Notes: generated by a model from the letters alone, not told the origin. A stretch of 43,007 nt of DNA from Parcubacteria group bacterium (GCA_016176785.1 JACOWN010000011.1:1-43007); one strand, 5' to 3'; counted from the first letter of the stretch, positions 9,570 to 22,561 are shown. Numbers and translations are program-made.

Positions 9570-10892
9570 TTATGAAGCCGGCGTCTTCGCATTTTCGGGT
9601 CTGAGACGGAACCCCGACCCGAAAAACACGCCGCCCGTCGTTTGGCTCCCCGCGAGCGCGCGCAACAAAACCCGCGTTACGGTAACGGCGGTTATCATGG
9701 AAACGAGAACGCCGAGGCCGAACACAAGCGCAAAACCCTTGACAATGCTCGTCCCGAACCAAAAGAGAATAACGGCGGAAATGATGCTCGTCACGTTGGC
9801 GTCGCGGATCGCTTGCCATGCGCGATCAAAACCGTTCCGGATCGCATCCGGCAGCGGCGTCCCGCCGCGCAATTCCTCCTTGAGGCGCTCAAAGATAAGA
9901 ACGTTCGCGTCAACCGCCATGCCGACAGAGAGGATGAAACCGGCAATGCCGGCCGCCGTGAGCGTTACGGGAATAAGTTTAAAAAGTGAAAGCATCAATA
10001 CGACGTACGAAAGCAGCGCCAACACGGCAATGAGTCCGGGCGCGCGATACCAAAGAATCATAAAAAGGCCGACTGCGAGAAGGCCCGCTACGCCCGCTTT
10101 GATGCCTTGGTCTTTGACGGATGCGCCGAGCGAAGCGCCGATCGTTTGGCTCCCCAGGAGTTCAATGGGTACGGGCAGCGCTCCGGCGTTCAAACGACCG
10201 ACGAGCGTTTTCGCTTCTTCAGGCGTGAATCTGCCGGTGATCTCCGCATCGCCGCCGCGAATTTCTTCCTGAATGACCGGCAAAGAAATGGGCGCGCCGT
10301 CAAGAAAGATGGCAAGCACTTCGCCCGTATGGTCGCGCGTGATGCGCGCAAAAAGGTCGGCGCCCTCGCTCGTAAAACCAAGCAGAACGAGCGGCTCGCC
10401 GGTCGTGCCGTTAAAACCGACGGAGGCGCGTTTGACAAAACGTCCCGTCAGACCGGTCGGCTCAAACGACGCATTCTCCCCTTCGCCGCGCGCGAGCTTA
10501 AACTCAAGCACGGGCGTTTGCCCTATCATGTCCACTGCGCGGTCAATGTCGGTCACGCCCGGAAGTTCAACGATGAGGCGATATTCTTTTTCATCGGATA
10601 TGAAACCGGCGGTGCGTTCGGTCTGGACGTTCGGCTCCGCAACGCCAAAAAGATTGACGCGCCGCTCAATGACGTCACGAAGCGATTCCATTGAAGCGGT
10701 AACGTCTCCCGACGCAAGCGCATTGATGTCCGCGCGATACACAAGATGCGTGCCGCCGGAGAGGTCGAGCCCGGTCTTAAACGGAAATCTTGAAAAAAAT
10801 CCGCCACTCGCCTGTTCCGAAGCAAATAAAAACCAGCCGACAAGAAGGCTGAAAAAAAGAACCCCGACGGCGGAAAGACGAGTCCACAACAT
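9570..10892 (-). CDS. secD: Protein translocase subunit SecD
   Basis: FKTGLDLSGGTHLVYRADI...VELPGVTDIDRAVDMIGQTPVLEFK...GMAVDANVLIFERLKEELR. Confidence 0.95.
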   Translation of the reverse strand: MLWTRLSAVGVLFFSLLVGWFLFASEQASGGFFSRFPFKTGLDLSGGTHLVYRADINALASGDVTASMESLRDVIERRVNLFGVAEPNVQTERTAGFISDEKEYRLIVELPGVTDIDRAVDMIGQTPVLEFKLARGEGENASFEPTGLTGRFVKRASVGFNGTTGEPLVLLGFTSEGADLFARITRDHTGEVLAIFLDGAPISLPVIQEEIRGGDAEITGRFTPEEAKTLVGRLNAGALPVPIELLGSQTIGASLGASVKDQGIKAGVAGLLAVGLFMILWYRAPGLIAVLALLSYVVLMLSLFKLIPVTLTAAGIAGFILSVGMAVDANVLIFERLKEELRGGTPLPDAIRNGFDRAWQAIRDANVTSIISAVILFWFGTSIVKGFALVFGLGVLVSMITAVTVTRVLLRALAGSQTTGGVFFGSGFRLRPENAKTPAS

Positions 10893-11030
10893 CACTAGAG
10901 ACAATACCGCGAAATACCCGCCGATGCAACACCGATGCACCGCGCCGCGATCCCGCCCGCGGCAGTTATGCTTTGACAAACGGAAGAGGAGTTTTTACGT
11001 TTAAGAGAGGCGTAAGGAGGCGCTCCGCCC

Positions 11031-11210
11031 ATGCGTGTTGCCCCCGCAAAGCCGACCGCGGAAACGCACAATCCGCCGCACGGATCCCCGCGGTATGCGC
11101 ACAAGAAAATCGGCCCGAAGCATTACGAACGCTGTTGTGAAAAATATGAACGCGCAGAAACCCCCGTCAACACGGGGTGCCGCGGCTTAAAAATAAACCT
11201 GTATGCGTGA
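11031..11210 (+). CDS. 59-aa hypothetical small protein (not in ORF track)
   Basis: MRVAPAKPTAETHNPPHGSPRYAHKKIGPKHYERCCEKYERAETPVNTGCRGLKINLYA; AAGGAGG 10 nt before ATG, TTGACA upstream, terminator at stop codon. Confidence 0.35.
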   Translation: MRVAPAKPTAETHNPPHGSPRYAHKKIGPKHYERCCEKYERAETPVNTGCRGLKINLYA

Positions 11211-11226
11211 AGCATGCGGGTTTTTT
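11196..11226. terminator. Intrinsic terminator (bidirectional), 3' of uppP
   Basis: AACCTGTATGC-GTGAA-GCATGCGGGTT TTTT on plus; TTATTTTT on minus. Confidence 0.65.
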
Positions 11227-11277
11227 ACAAACCAAGGCGCAGCAAAAAAGGGCGCAGGTGGCGTTAGACAACCGAAA

Positions 11278-12084
11278 CTATGCGCCGAAAAACGCCGACA
11301 CGAGCACGAGAACCCCGAAGAAAATCGCAAACGGCCCCCACGGAATGCGCCGCGCAAAAGAGAGGAGCGCGTGAATGGTCGCGAGACCGAAAAGAAAAGA
11401 GAAGAGAAGACCGACCATTGCGGTGCCGGTGAAAACAAAATTATTGATGTTCAAAAAGATATTGCCGAGAAGCACGATCGGAATGGAGAGCAGCATAGAA
11501 AGGCGGAGCGCCTCGGTGTCCTCAAACCCGCGCATTAAAAGCGCGGAAACGGTGAGGCCCGAGCGCGAGAGGCCGGGCAATACGGCGAGCCCCTGCGCAA
11601 TGCCGAGCAGTATGTCGTCCTTCCACGAAAGCGCCGCGGAGTCCTTTTTCGAGTATCCGATATGCCGCGCCCGTATCTGTATAACGCCCGTTGCAATGAG
11701 AAAAAGGCCGAGCGCGACGGTAAATCCTTCGGCAACGACCGGCACAAAGCGTTCAAAATATATGACGCCGCGCAATATGGCGAATCCGAGAATGCCGCTC
11801 AAAAACGTCGCGAGCGCGAGAAAACGAAGCTCTCCTTTGGTGTGCGGATTGTTCGGATCATAGAAAAAAATGCTCTGCGTCAGACGTTTAACGTCTTTCC
11901 AAAAATAAAGCACCGCCGCAAGTACCGTTCCTAAGTGAAGAAAAAGCGCAAATTGAATGATATTGGACAAACTGCCGAGATTCTTAAAAAAAGTCATCTC
12001 AAGGAACGTAATGGCCCCTTCCGAGCTGATCGGAAGCCATTCGGTGATTCCCTGTACTGTGCCGAGAACAATACTTTCAAACAT
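11278..12084 (-). CDS. uppP: Undecaprenyl-diphosphatase
   Basis: MFESIVLGTVQGITEWLPISSEGAI... PGLSRSGLTVSALL. Confidence 0.95.
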   Translation of the reverse strand: MFESIVLGTVQGITEWLPISSEGAITFLEMTFFKNLGSLSNIIQFALFLHLGTVLAAVLYFWKDVKRLTQSIFFYDPNNPHTKGELRFLALATFLSGILGFAILRGVIYFERFVPVVAEGFTVALGLFLIATGVIQIRARHIGYSKKDSAALSWKDDILLGIAQGLAVLPGLSRSGLTVSALLMRGFEDTEALRLSMLLSIPIVLLGNIFLNINNFVFTGTAMVGLLFSFLFGLATIHALLSFARRIPWGPFAIFFGVLVLVSAFFGA

Positions 12085-12153
12085 AATTTTTAATTGGCCT
12101 ATTGGCCTACATCCTCCAACCTGTGGATAACTCAAGCCAAGGACGGTCCTTTT

Positions 12154-12993
12154 TCAGCCTTTGTTTGTAAGCAAAAGCAGGTTTTTGAACAGCATGGCGA
12201 CGGTAATCGGGCCGATGCCGCCGGGAACGGGGGTAAAAACGCTCGCTTTCTCCGCGCATGCGGGATCCGCGTCGCCCGCAAGTTTTCCTCCCTGTTTACC
12301 CCGCTCTGGCGGGGTTTCGCTGGTCGCCGCATCTAAAATCACGACCCCTTCTTTCACGACATCGGGCGTAATGAGCCCCGCCCTTCCCGCGCCGGAAACG
12401 ATAATGTCCGCATCTTTGGTGTACGCGCCGATGTCAGGCGTTCTGCTGTCAAGCACAGTGACTTTTCCCCCTTCTCGGCGCAACCAAACCGCAGCGGGCG
12501 CGCCGACGAGCCGTCCCTTGCCGATGATTACGACGTTCTTATTTTTAATTGTAACATTATTTCTTTCCAAAATCTCCCGAAGCGCGGCGACAACGGGAGG
12601 CACAATGCGGGACCGCCCGTCTTGAAACATCCGCTGCGATTCCACGGAGAGCATGTCGGGGTCGGCGTGCGGCGGGATGGCGTCAAGCACGCGAGCCGTG
12701 TCAAGCGTGTCCGGAAGCGGCAACTGAACTATAACGCCGCGATTCCCGCCCATTGCAACGCCTTCGACGTCAGACGCAAGACGCAGCGTGGCGATACCGT
12801 CGTCATATCGCCGTTCTTCAACCGTAACGCCGACATCGGACGCAAATTTTTTCTTGACGCTCAAAAATCGCTCCGAAACCGGATTATCCCCGATTATAAA
12901 AACAAAAAGCGTCGGTGGCGCCGTTCTTTCCGCCACCCGCGCTTTGAGCTCTTCTTTTATTTCTGCCGCGATTGCCCTGCCGTCAACGATCAT
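12154..12993 (-). CDS. folD: Bifunctional methylenetetrahydrofolate dehydrogenase/cyclohydrolase
   Basis: GGNRGVIVQLPLPDTLD...VVIIGKGRLVGAPAAVWL...FTPVPGGIGPITVAML. Confidence 0.95.
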   Translation of the reverse strand: MIVDGRAIAAEIKEELKARVAERTAPPTLFVFIIGDNPVSERFLSVKKKFASDVGVTVEERRYDDGIATLRLASDVEGVAMGGNRGVIVQLPLPDTLDTARVLDAIPPHADPDMLSVESQRMFQDGRSRIVPPVVAALREILERNNVTIKNKNVVIIGKGRLVGAPAAVWLRREGGKVTVLDSRTPDIGAYTKDADIIVSGAGRAGLITPDVVKEGVVILDAATSETPPERGKQGGKLAGDADPACAEKASVFTPVPGGIGPITVAMLFKNLLLLTNKG

Positions 12994-14216
12994 TTTTTCA
13001 GTATAGCATCAATTTTTGCGGCAATCTTTTTCATATCTTTTTCTTTCACGCCGCGAGTTGTTTCCGCAGGCGTGCCGAGGCGGATGCCGGAAGGGTCCAT
13101 TGGTTTCCGCGTATCAAAAGGAATGGTATTCATATTCACAATAATCCCCGCTTTTTCCAGACGCTCACTCGCTTCTTTACCGGAGATACCGCGGCCCCTC
13201 ATCCACGTATCAATGAGAAGAAGGTGCGAATCCGTTCCGCCGGAAACAACGCGCCACCCGCGCTTCTGCAGTTCTTCGGCGAGCATGCGCGCGTTTTTCA
13301 CCACCTGTTTTGCGTATTTTTTAAACGCCGGAGTATCCGCTTCCTGAAGCGCGACCGCCGCGGCGGCAATTTGATTCAAATGCGGCCCCCCTTGAAGCCC
13401 GGGAAAAACGGCTTTGTCAATTGCTTGCGCAATCGTAACTTTTGAATTTTGAATTTTACGTTTTGAGTTTGTTTCGGATTTCGGATTTCGGATTTCGGAT
13501 TTTCTTGAAAAGATAATTGCGCCACGCGGTCCGCGAAGCGTTTTGTGCGTGGTCGTTGTCACCACATCGGCGTATTTGAAAGGAGACGGATACGCGCCGC
13601 CCGCGACAAGCCCCGCGAAGTGCGACATATCAACCATCAGATACGCGCCGACTGCATCCGCAATTCCTCGAAATTTTTTAAAATTAATTTTTCGCGGATA
13701 TGCAGTAAATCCCGCAACGATAAGATGCGGCTTTTTTTTCTTCGCCACCCGCAAGAGCTCGGCGTAATCAAGCCGCTCCGTTTTTTTTGAAACGCCGTAC
13801 GGCACTTGTTCCCACAGCTTCCCCGTCGCCGACACGCCGTGTCCGTGCGTCAGGTGTCCGCCGTGCGAGAGCGTCATGCCCATGATTTTTCCTCCGGTCG
13901 GCACGAGCGCAAGGTAGACCGCGAAGTTCGCGGGCGAACCGGAGTACGGCTGAACATTCGCGTGCCATTTTTTAGGAGAAAGTTTGAAAAGTTTAAGCGC
14001 GCGTTCCTCGCAGAGCCGCTCCACCTCATCCGATATTTCATTCCCGCCGTAATAGCGCTTCCCCGGATATCCTTCGGCGTATTTATTGGTGAAAACGGAC
14101 GCAAGCGCTTCGCGCACATCGTCCGACACATAATTTTCAGACGCGATCAAATTCACGACGCGTTTTTGACGCCGCTCTTCCCGCCGTATCAGGCGCTCCG
14201 TGCGTTTGTCTTTCAT
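12990..14216 (-). CDS. glyA: Serine hydroxymethyltransferase, carrying an in-frame low-complexity insertion
   Basis: NLIASENYVSDDV...VTTTTHKTLRGPRGAIIF...IDKAVFPGLQGGPH; ATGA overlap with folD. Confidence 0.95.
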   Translation of the reverse strand: MKDKRTERLIRREERRQKRVVNLIASENYVSDDVREALASVFTNKYAEGYPGKRYYGGNEISDEVERLCEERALKLFKLSPKKWHANVQPYSGSPANFAVYLALVPTGGKIMGMTLSHGGHLTHGHGVSATGKLWEQVPYGVSKKTERLDYAELLRVAKKKKPHLIVAGFTAYPRKINFKKFRGIADAVGAYLMVDMSHFAGLVAGGAYPSPFKYADVVTTTTHKTLRGPRGAIIFSRKSEIRNPKSETNSKRKIQNSKVTIAQAIDKAVFPGLQGGPHLNQIAAAAVALQEADTPAFKKYAKQVVKNARMLAEELQKRGWRVVSGGTDSHLLLIDTWMRGRGISGKEASERLEKAGIIVNMNTIPFDTRKPMDPSGIRLGTPAETTRGVKEKDMKKIAAKIDAILKK

Positions 14217-14271
14217 GGGGATGTAATCTGTATATCACACGCGCCGCAAAACACAATCAACGGCCAGACCG

Positions 14272-15396
14272 TTAGGCAATAACTATTTCGCCCTGCGCTT
14301 CGTCGCGTTGCGTAAAACGACGATACCTTCGCATGCCCATTAGCATGCCGAGCCCCGCAAATTCGGTCACCAAATGAGACCCGCCGTAGCTCATAAAAGG
14401 AAGCGGCGTCCCAGTAACCGGCAAGAGCCCGATGTTCATGCCGACATGAATGACGGCGTGGCTCATTAAAAAAATGGCAAAACCAATGCCGAAAAGAGCT
14501 TCAAAGTTCGTGGCGCCGGCCATGGCTGCCGCAATGATGCGCCAGAGAATGACGCCAAAAAAAAGAAAAAGGAGCGCAACCCCGACAAAACCCCACTCCT
14601 CGGCAAACGCGGCAAAAATAAAATCGGTTTGGTACTCGGGCAAAAATTTAAGCCGCGATTGCGTGCCGTATCCGACGCCTTTTCCGAAGAATCCGCCGGA
14701 CCCGACCGCGATCGTTGACTGGTATGCGTTGTACCCCGCGCCGCGAATGTCGGTCAAGGGATGGATAAACGTCAGAATGCGCTGCTGCTGATACTCTTCA
14801 AACACGAATGACCACAGGAACATGAATGCGGCTGCGCCGCAGACGATAACGAGCGCGAGATGTTTCCACGAGACGCCGGCGAACATGATCATGCCGAGCC
14901 ATATCAGAACGATGATGATGGCGGAACCGAAATCCGGCTGCAGAAAAACGAGCGCGAAAGGAACGAATGCATAAAATCCGGAAACGAGAATGTGGCGCAG
15001 ATGCGCGATCTCAATATGCCGCCGCGAAAAATATTTCGCGAGCGTTGCGATAACGATGAGTTTTACGGGGTCGGACGGCTGAAGGGTGAACCCCCCGAAC
15101 TCAAACCAGCTTTGCGCTCCCCGAACCGTTTGCCCGATGATGAACAAAAGAAGCAGCACCAGCACTGAAACGAGAAAGAGCGCGACGATGACCCCGGTGC
15201 GGTTTAAGAATCGCCAGTCCACGGTGCTCGCCACAAAAAAAACGGCGACTGCGATGCCGAGCCACGCGATCTGCCTGCTGAAAAAATAATCCTCGCCGAC
15301 AAACGAGTTCATCGTAACAAGCCCCGCTCCGACGATCGGGAACAGGGCGGCAAAAAGGATCCAATCAATGGGGCTAGAGGCGAGAAACCGTGACAT
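14272..15396 (-). CDS. RodA/FtsW/SpoVE family cell-shape protein
   Basis: GSGGFFGKGVGYGTQSRLKFLPEYQTDFIFAAFAEEWGFVG...GTPLPFMSYGGSHLV. Confidence 0.93.
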   Translation of the reverse strand: MSRFLASSPIDWILFAALFPIVGAGLVTMNSFVGEDYFFSRQIAWLGIAVAVFFVASTVDWRFLNRTGVIVALFLVSVLVLLLLFIIGQTVRGAQSWFEFGGFTLQPSDPVKLIVIATLAKYFSRRHIEIAHLRHILVSGFYAFVPFALVFLQPDFGSAIIIVLIWLGMIMFAGVSWKHLALVIVCGAAAFMFLWSFVFEEYQQQRILTFIHPLTDIRGAGYNAYQSTIAVGSGGFFGKGVGYGTQSRLKFLPEYQTDFIFAAFAEEWGFVGVALLFLFFGVILWRIIAAAMAGATNFEALFGIGFAIFLMSHAVIHVGMNIGLLPVTGTPLPFMSYGGSHLVTEFAGLGMLMGMRRYRRFTQRDEAQGEIVIA

Positions 15397-16147
15397 TGAG
15401 GCGTGGAATAATGTCTATGCGCACCGGCCGTTCTGAAAATGGCGCGGGCCACAAAAACGTGATGCCGCGCTCGCTTTCGCGCGGAAGAAGGTCAACCTCG
15501 GTCTTTCCCACGGCAATGACCGTCTCGCGAGCGTCAAAGAGCAACGCAACGACCGTTATGCCGCGCGCGTCAACGAGCGACTGATTTGCGAGCGTTGCCG
15601 TAAGGCGCGGCTTTCCGTCCCTGTCATCCATGCGTTGATTCCGGACGGCGATGGTCGGTTTTTCGACGGCTGCCGTCCGCCAGCCGGTCTCCCCCTCGGC
15701 GGTGAAAAATATCCGCTGCGGAACGCGGGCGCCCGTTCCGATGCGCGGTTCGTAGACGGCAAATTGCTCATTGGGATTCGCGAACGTTTCGCCGCGGCGT
15801 TCCGCGATCAAGATATTTTCTGCGTCGTACAGTTTGAAGGAATACGCGAACTGCGGGAGTCCGGCGAGCGGGTTGGGATTTTCAACGAGCGCCACGGCGT
15901 CATAGACGCCGTCGCCGACGCGCGCAAACCGGCTCCATAATACAACGAGGTCCGCCACGCGGCTTTCGCAGACGGCGGAACACGGCCCGCCGCAGTCAAT
16001 ACCTTCTTCCCCTTGGTTCTGAATGCCGTCCGTGCAGCTCGCCGGACGATTGAAATAGGAAAAAAGCGGCACGCTGAAGAGCGCGGCCAAAAAACCCGCG
16101 ATCAGCAGAAAGTATACGAGTCGCCGTTGTGCAGCCCAGGAGCGCAT
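15374..16147 (-). CDS. Membrane-anchored extracellular hypothetical protein with DGIQNQGEEGIDCGGPC motif
   Basis: N-terminal TM segment followed by CTDGIQNQGEEGIDCGGPCSAVC. Confidence 0.75.
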   Translation of the reverse strand: MRSWAAQRRLVYFLLIAGFLAALFSVPLFSYFNRPASCTDGIQNQGEEGIDCGGPCSAVCESRVADLVVLWSRFARVGDGVYDAVALVENPNPLAGLPQFAYSFKLYDAENILIAERRGETFANPNEQFAVYEPRIGTGARVPQRIFFTAEGETGWRTAAVEKPTIAVRNQRMDDRDGKPRLTATLANQSLVDARGITVVALLFDARETVIAVGKTEVDLLPRESERGITFLWPAPFSERPVRIDIIPRLNVTVSRL

Positions 16148-16235
16148 AGTGAGGAGCGTATTCTTTCATAGTAGCAAAAGAGGGCGCTCCCCGCCAAATG
16201 CGGCTATCATCGCCCCAACTTTTTTGAAATCTTTG

Positions 16236-16343
<108 letters not shown>

Positions 16344-16424
16344 AAAGATTTCAAACAAATTCAAAACGAGGGCGCTCTGCCGCATCGTGCGGCGTGCTTC
16401 CCTCATTTCCTAACAGGATGTCGA

Positions 16425-19500
<3,076 letters not shown>

Positions 19501-19584
19501 GACATCCTATTAGGAAATGAAGAAATCACGAACGACGCCTCCACTTCCCTTTTGTCAACGTCCTTTCCTGTCGCCCTTTCTGGA

Positions 19585-19608
19585 ATTAAAAAACCGCCGA
19601 AGGGCGGT
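19585..19608 (-). terminator. Terminator/attenuator-like hairpin in the 23S leader
   Basis: Minus: ACCGCC-CTTC-GGCGGT TTTTTAATT, between the 19687-19714 promoter and 23S. Confidence 0.7.
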
Positions 19609-19635
19609 GAACCGACCACTACAAAACATCGGGTC

Positions 19636-19677
19636 TTAATCACCGCTTTTTTCTTGCTGATTATATGTCTTCATCAT
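19636..19677 (-). CDS. Candidate 13-codon leader peptide
   Basis: ATGATGAAGACATATAATCAGCAAGAAAAAAGCGGTGATTAA = MMKTYNQQEKSGD*, preceded by GGAGGGGAC. Confidence 0.3.
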   Translation of the reverse strand: MMKTYNQQEKSGD

Positions 19678-19686
19678 GTCCCCTCC

Positions 19687-19714
19687 ATTATAGCCGAGGC
19701 GAATATAATGTCAA
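19687..19714 (-). promoter_or_regulatory. Consensus promoter TTGACA-N16-TATAAT upstream of 23S
   Basis: Minus strand TTGACATTATATTCGCCTCGGCTATAAT. Confidence 0.8.
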
Positions 19715-19796
19715 GAAAGTCCGAGTTCGCCGCTTTTTCGCGGCAGTTTCCTCTTCCTGGGGAGTTATCCACAGAAAACGCCGGGGTCCGTATCGC

Positions 19797-19824
19797 AAAA
19801 CCCCGCTGCGTACAGCGGGGTTTT
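19797..19824 (-). terminator. Intrinsic terminator downstream of MscS-like gene
   Basis: AAAACCCCGCTG-CGTA-CAGCGGGGTTTT. Confidence 0.8.
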
Positions 19825-19844
19825 GAGGAAGAAACTTTTTATGT

Positions 19845-20534
19845 CTATCGCTCGTGGGTTATGTCTTTTTGCAGTTTGTTCATGAACTTTCCGGCTGCGT
19901 CCTGTCCGCCAAAGCCAAACGCCAAACCGAGCGCGATTGCAAACGCAACCACGACGCCGGTAAAGAGCGTCTGCGCGAAAAATTCAGCAATACCGAGCTG
20001 TGAAAGCGCGATCAATACGGCAAAAATCCACACCGACCATTTCGCCAAGCCCCCAAGGAGCCCGGCGGCTTCGACTTCGGCTGCCCTCGCCGCACCGACG
20101 ACCAGCTTCCGAAGCGCGTCGCCGATCACCGCTGCGATCAACAAGATAAGCGCGGCGGCAATGACTTGCGGCAGATATGCGAGTACAACCTGCTGCAAAA
20201 AGACGTTTACCTGAGTAAGACCAAGAACATCGAGCGTTGCCACCAAGAAGACGACGAGGACGAACCATTTGACAAGTTCGCCGATGAATCGTCCCGAGTC
20301 AAGCCGAAAACCGGCCCGACCCAATACATCTTCAATGCCGGCGCTGCGAAGCGCAGTGTCGACGCGAAGCGAATGTATAACTTGAGCGACAACGCGACCC
20401 AAGAGCACGCCGATAACCCAACCGACGACAAAGATAACCAAGGCGATCACGAGGCGGGGGACGAAATCAACTGCCCCGAACCAAATCCCTTGGAACGACT
20501 GGGTTAAGACGGAACTCCATGTCTCAAACAACAT
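19845..20534 (-). CDS. MscS-related conserved TM-helix protein
   Basis: LVIALVIFVVGWVIGVLLGRVVAQVIHSLRVDTALRSAGIEDVLGRAG...GGQDAAGKFMNKL. Confidence 0.75.
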   Translation of the reverse strand: MLFETWSSVLTQSFQGIWFGAVDFVPRLVIALVIFVVGWVIGVLLGRVVAQVIHSLRVDTALRSAGIEDVLGRAGFRLDSGRFIGELVKWFVLVVFLVATLDVLGLTQVNVFLQQVVLAYLPQVIAAALILLIAAVIGDALRKLVVGAARAAEVEAAGLLGGLAKWSVWIFAVLIALSQLGIAEFFAQTLFTGVVVAFAIALGLAFGFGGQDAAGKFMNKLQKDITHER

Positions 20535-20783
20535 AGGTGGTAAATGCCCTAAAAGAGAGCGGGGTCAGAAAAACGCTTGCCCGGCTTCTCCTTTAGAAAA
20601 AATGCAATAAATTAAGCCTATAACGATGACCGTGCGGGTTCGGCGCTTGCCGCGCGTACTTGCGCACCCACAAATGAAAAAGCACGTTCGACCTTAAGTT
20701 AACGTAGTACTCTATAAATAATACCACCTCTGCCCGGTGGTTGTTGGGATGCCTGTGGATAACCGTGTTCGGCGTGTAAGGCC

Positions 20784-21419
20784 TTATCGCGGCAAGAGAG
20801 GCGGGACGCCGATGCGGTCAATGAGTTTTTCGTGTGGAAAATCAAGAATATCGCGCACAAATTTGTCGTAAATGCCGATGCGATAGAGGAACTCGGTCGT
20901 CGGAAAAACGGCGTAGCGGAGTTCTTTGCCCATTTCGGCTTCAAGAAGACGCATGGCCGGCAGGATATTTTTCCGTTTCAACGCATCGCCGACGATCAAG
21001 AGGTCTATCCTGCTGTAGTCGGCGTGAATAAAAACACCCGTAATGATGAGGAGCTTTATGTTTCCTGCGCCGCGGAAACGGGAGATAACGGAGCGGCGGT
21101 CAAATGTACGGGTGCTGGTGAGAAGAGCCCGAAGCGGCTCGAGGTACGGAAAACGCTCATCAAGCGCAAGGCCGCGAACCCATTTTTTGGCAGTCGCCGC
21201 ATTTTTGCCGCGCTTTTTCTGTATCTTGCGGATCACGCTCTGCCGCTTGATAAACCCGACGGAATGGAGCCGCGCGAGCTCGCGGCGCGCAATCTGGCTT
21301 TCAACTTTGCTTTTCAGGCGCACTTCCCCGACCGCGAACACTTCGTGCGGGTTTAAGAGGAAAAGGCGCATGATTTTTACGCGCGCGGGGCTGTCAAAGA
21401 GTTTGCTGAGCGTTTCCAT
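20784..21419 (-). CDS. Winged-helix plus nucleotidyltransferase-like domain protein
   Basis: METLSKLFDSPARVKIMRLFLLNPHEVFAVGEV...FIHADYSRIDLLIVGDALKRKNI. Confidence 0.65.
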   Translation of the reverse strand: METLSKLFDSPARVKIMRLFLLNPHEVFAVGEVRLKSKVESQIARRELARLHSVGFIKRQSVIRKIQKKRGKNAATAKKWVRGLALDERFPYLEPLRALLTSTRTFDRRSVISRFRGAGNIKLLIITGVFIHADYSRIDLLIVGDALKRKNILPAMRLLEAEMGKELRYAVFPTTEFLYRIGIYDKFVRDILDFPHEKLIDRIGVPPLLPR

Positions 21420-21477
21420 TGCACCTATTGTACGTTCCGTGTCCGCAGGTGTCATGTTGCATGACGGTGCAAAACAT

Positions 21478-21543
21478 TGTGGAAAACTCGCAAAAGGACC
21501 GTCCTTTTTCAAAAAAGGACGGTCCTTTTTGAGGTTATCCACA
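21478..21543. repeat. 66-nt inverted-repeat element, two AAGGACNGTCCTT palindromes plus DnaA-box 9-mer
   Basis: TGTGGAAAACTCGCAAAAGGACCGTCCTTTTTCAAAAAAGGACGGTCCTTTTTGAGGTTATCCACA. Confidence 0.9.
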
Positions 21544-21552
21544 GTTCGCTGC

Positions 21553-21984
21553 TTATTTGAGCGTCACCGAGCCGCCAACGGCTTCAATTTTTTTCTTCAC
21601 CTCCTCTGCCTCGTCTTTCTTAACCCCCTCTTTCAAAACTGACGGGGCGGCGTCAACCAAATCCTTCGCCTCTTTAAGGCCTAAACCAAACGCCTCCTTC
21701 AACACCTTAATGACCTGTATCTTTTGGTCACCGGCTGACGAAAGCTCAACGGTAAAAGACGACTTCTCCGGCGCCGCAGCGGCCTCTCCGCCCACCGCGC
21801 CCGCCATCATCGGCATTGCGGCCATCACTTGCGCCGAAACGCCGAATTTCTTTTCCAAAACCTTTACCAATTCCGACAGATCCAAAACGCTCATCGTCTC
21901 TATTTTTTCGATAAGGTCTTTGAATTTCGCCGGCACTTCTATGTTTTCGTTTTCCGCTTCCGATGTTGTTTTTTCTTCAGACAT
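21553..21984 (-). CDS. rplL: 50S ribosomal protein L7/L12
   Basis: [19 protein letters not shown]...[44 protein letters not shown]. Confidence 0.97.
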   Translation of the reverse strand: MSEEKTTSEAENENIEVPAKFKDLIEKIETMSVLDLSELVKVLEKKFGVSAQVMAAMPMMAGAVGGEAAAAPEKSSFTVELSSAGDQKIQVIKVLKEAFGLGLKEAKDLVDAAPSVLKEGVKKDEAEEVKKKIEAVGGSVTLK

Positions 21985-22034
21985 AAGTCCCATTCTTATT
22001 TTGACATTTGATAATCGTTCGCGTGTGCCGCGCG

Positions 22035-22556
22035 TTACACTCTTGAACGCGCGATTTGGTCAAGCGCACCGACGAGCGAGCGAAGCGGCCCGTTCAAGAC
22101 GGTGACTGCGCCGCGCATTGGTGCACTCAGAACCCTGACAAACTGGCCGTAGAGCTCTTCACGGCTCGGAATAAGCGCGAGGTTTTTCACCTCGTCGCCC
22201 GTGATGTAGCGCGCTTCAAAAATGCCCCCGACCGGCATCACCGCATCCTCAAGTTTTTTCTGGAATGCGGCAATGTTCTTCGCGGCCGCCATCGCGTCAG
22301 AGCTGTAGGCAAGCGCGATTTCTCCTTCAAGCGCCGGCTCCGTGCCCGTGACACCGGCATCGCTCAACGCGCGGCGCAAGAGCGTTTTTTTCGTTACGGT
22401 ATAGCCGACGCCTTTTTCCCGAAGGCTCTGCCGCATTTCGTTTGCATTGGCGACCGTGAGGCCCTTGAAATGCACGAATACCACCGAGCCGGCGTTCCGC
22501 ACGATATCGCCGAGCGCTTTGACGACCGTTTCTTTTTTCTCGCGTGTGACTGCCAT
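22035..22556 (-). CDS. rplJ: 50S ribosomal protein L10
   Basis: [49 protein letters not shown]; upstream of rplL. Confidence 0.95.
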   Translation of the reverse strand: MAVTREKKETVVKALGDIVRNAGSVVFVHFKGLTVANANEMRQSLREKGVGYTVTKKTLLRRALSDAGVTGTEPALEGEIALAYSSDAMAAAKNIAAFQKKLEDAVMPVGGIFEARYITGDEVKNLALIPSREELYGQFVRVLSAPMRGAVTVLNGPLRSLVGALDQIARSRV

Positions 22557-22561
22557 GATGT

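Noticed and set aside
4860-10694. Long plus-strand ORFs antisense to E2, pdhB, pdhA and secDF (e.g. 6707..7792, 361 aa)
   Set aside because: Arg/Ala/Pro-rich shadow ORFs of GC-rich genes; the minus-strand proteins carry the conserved motifs.
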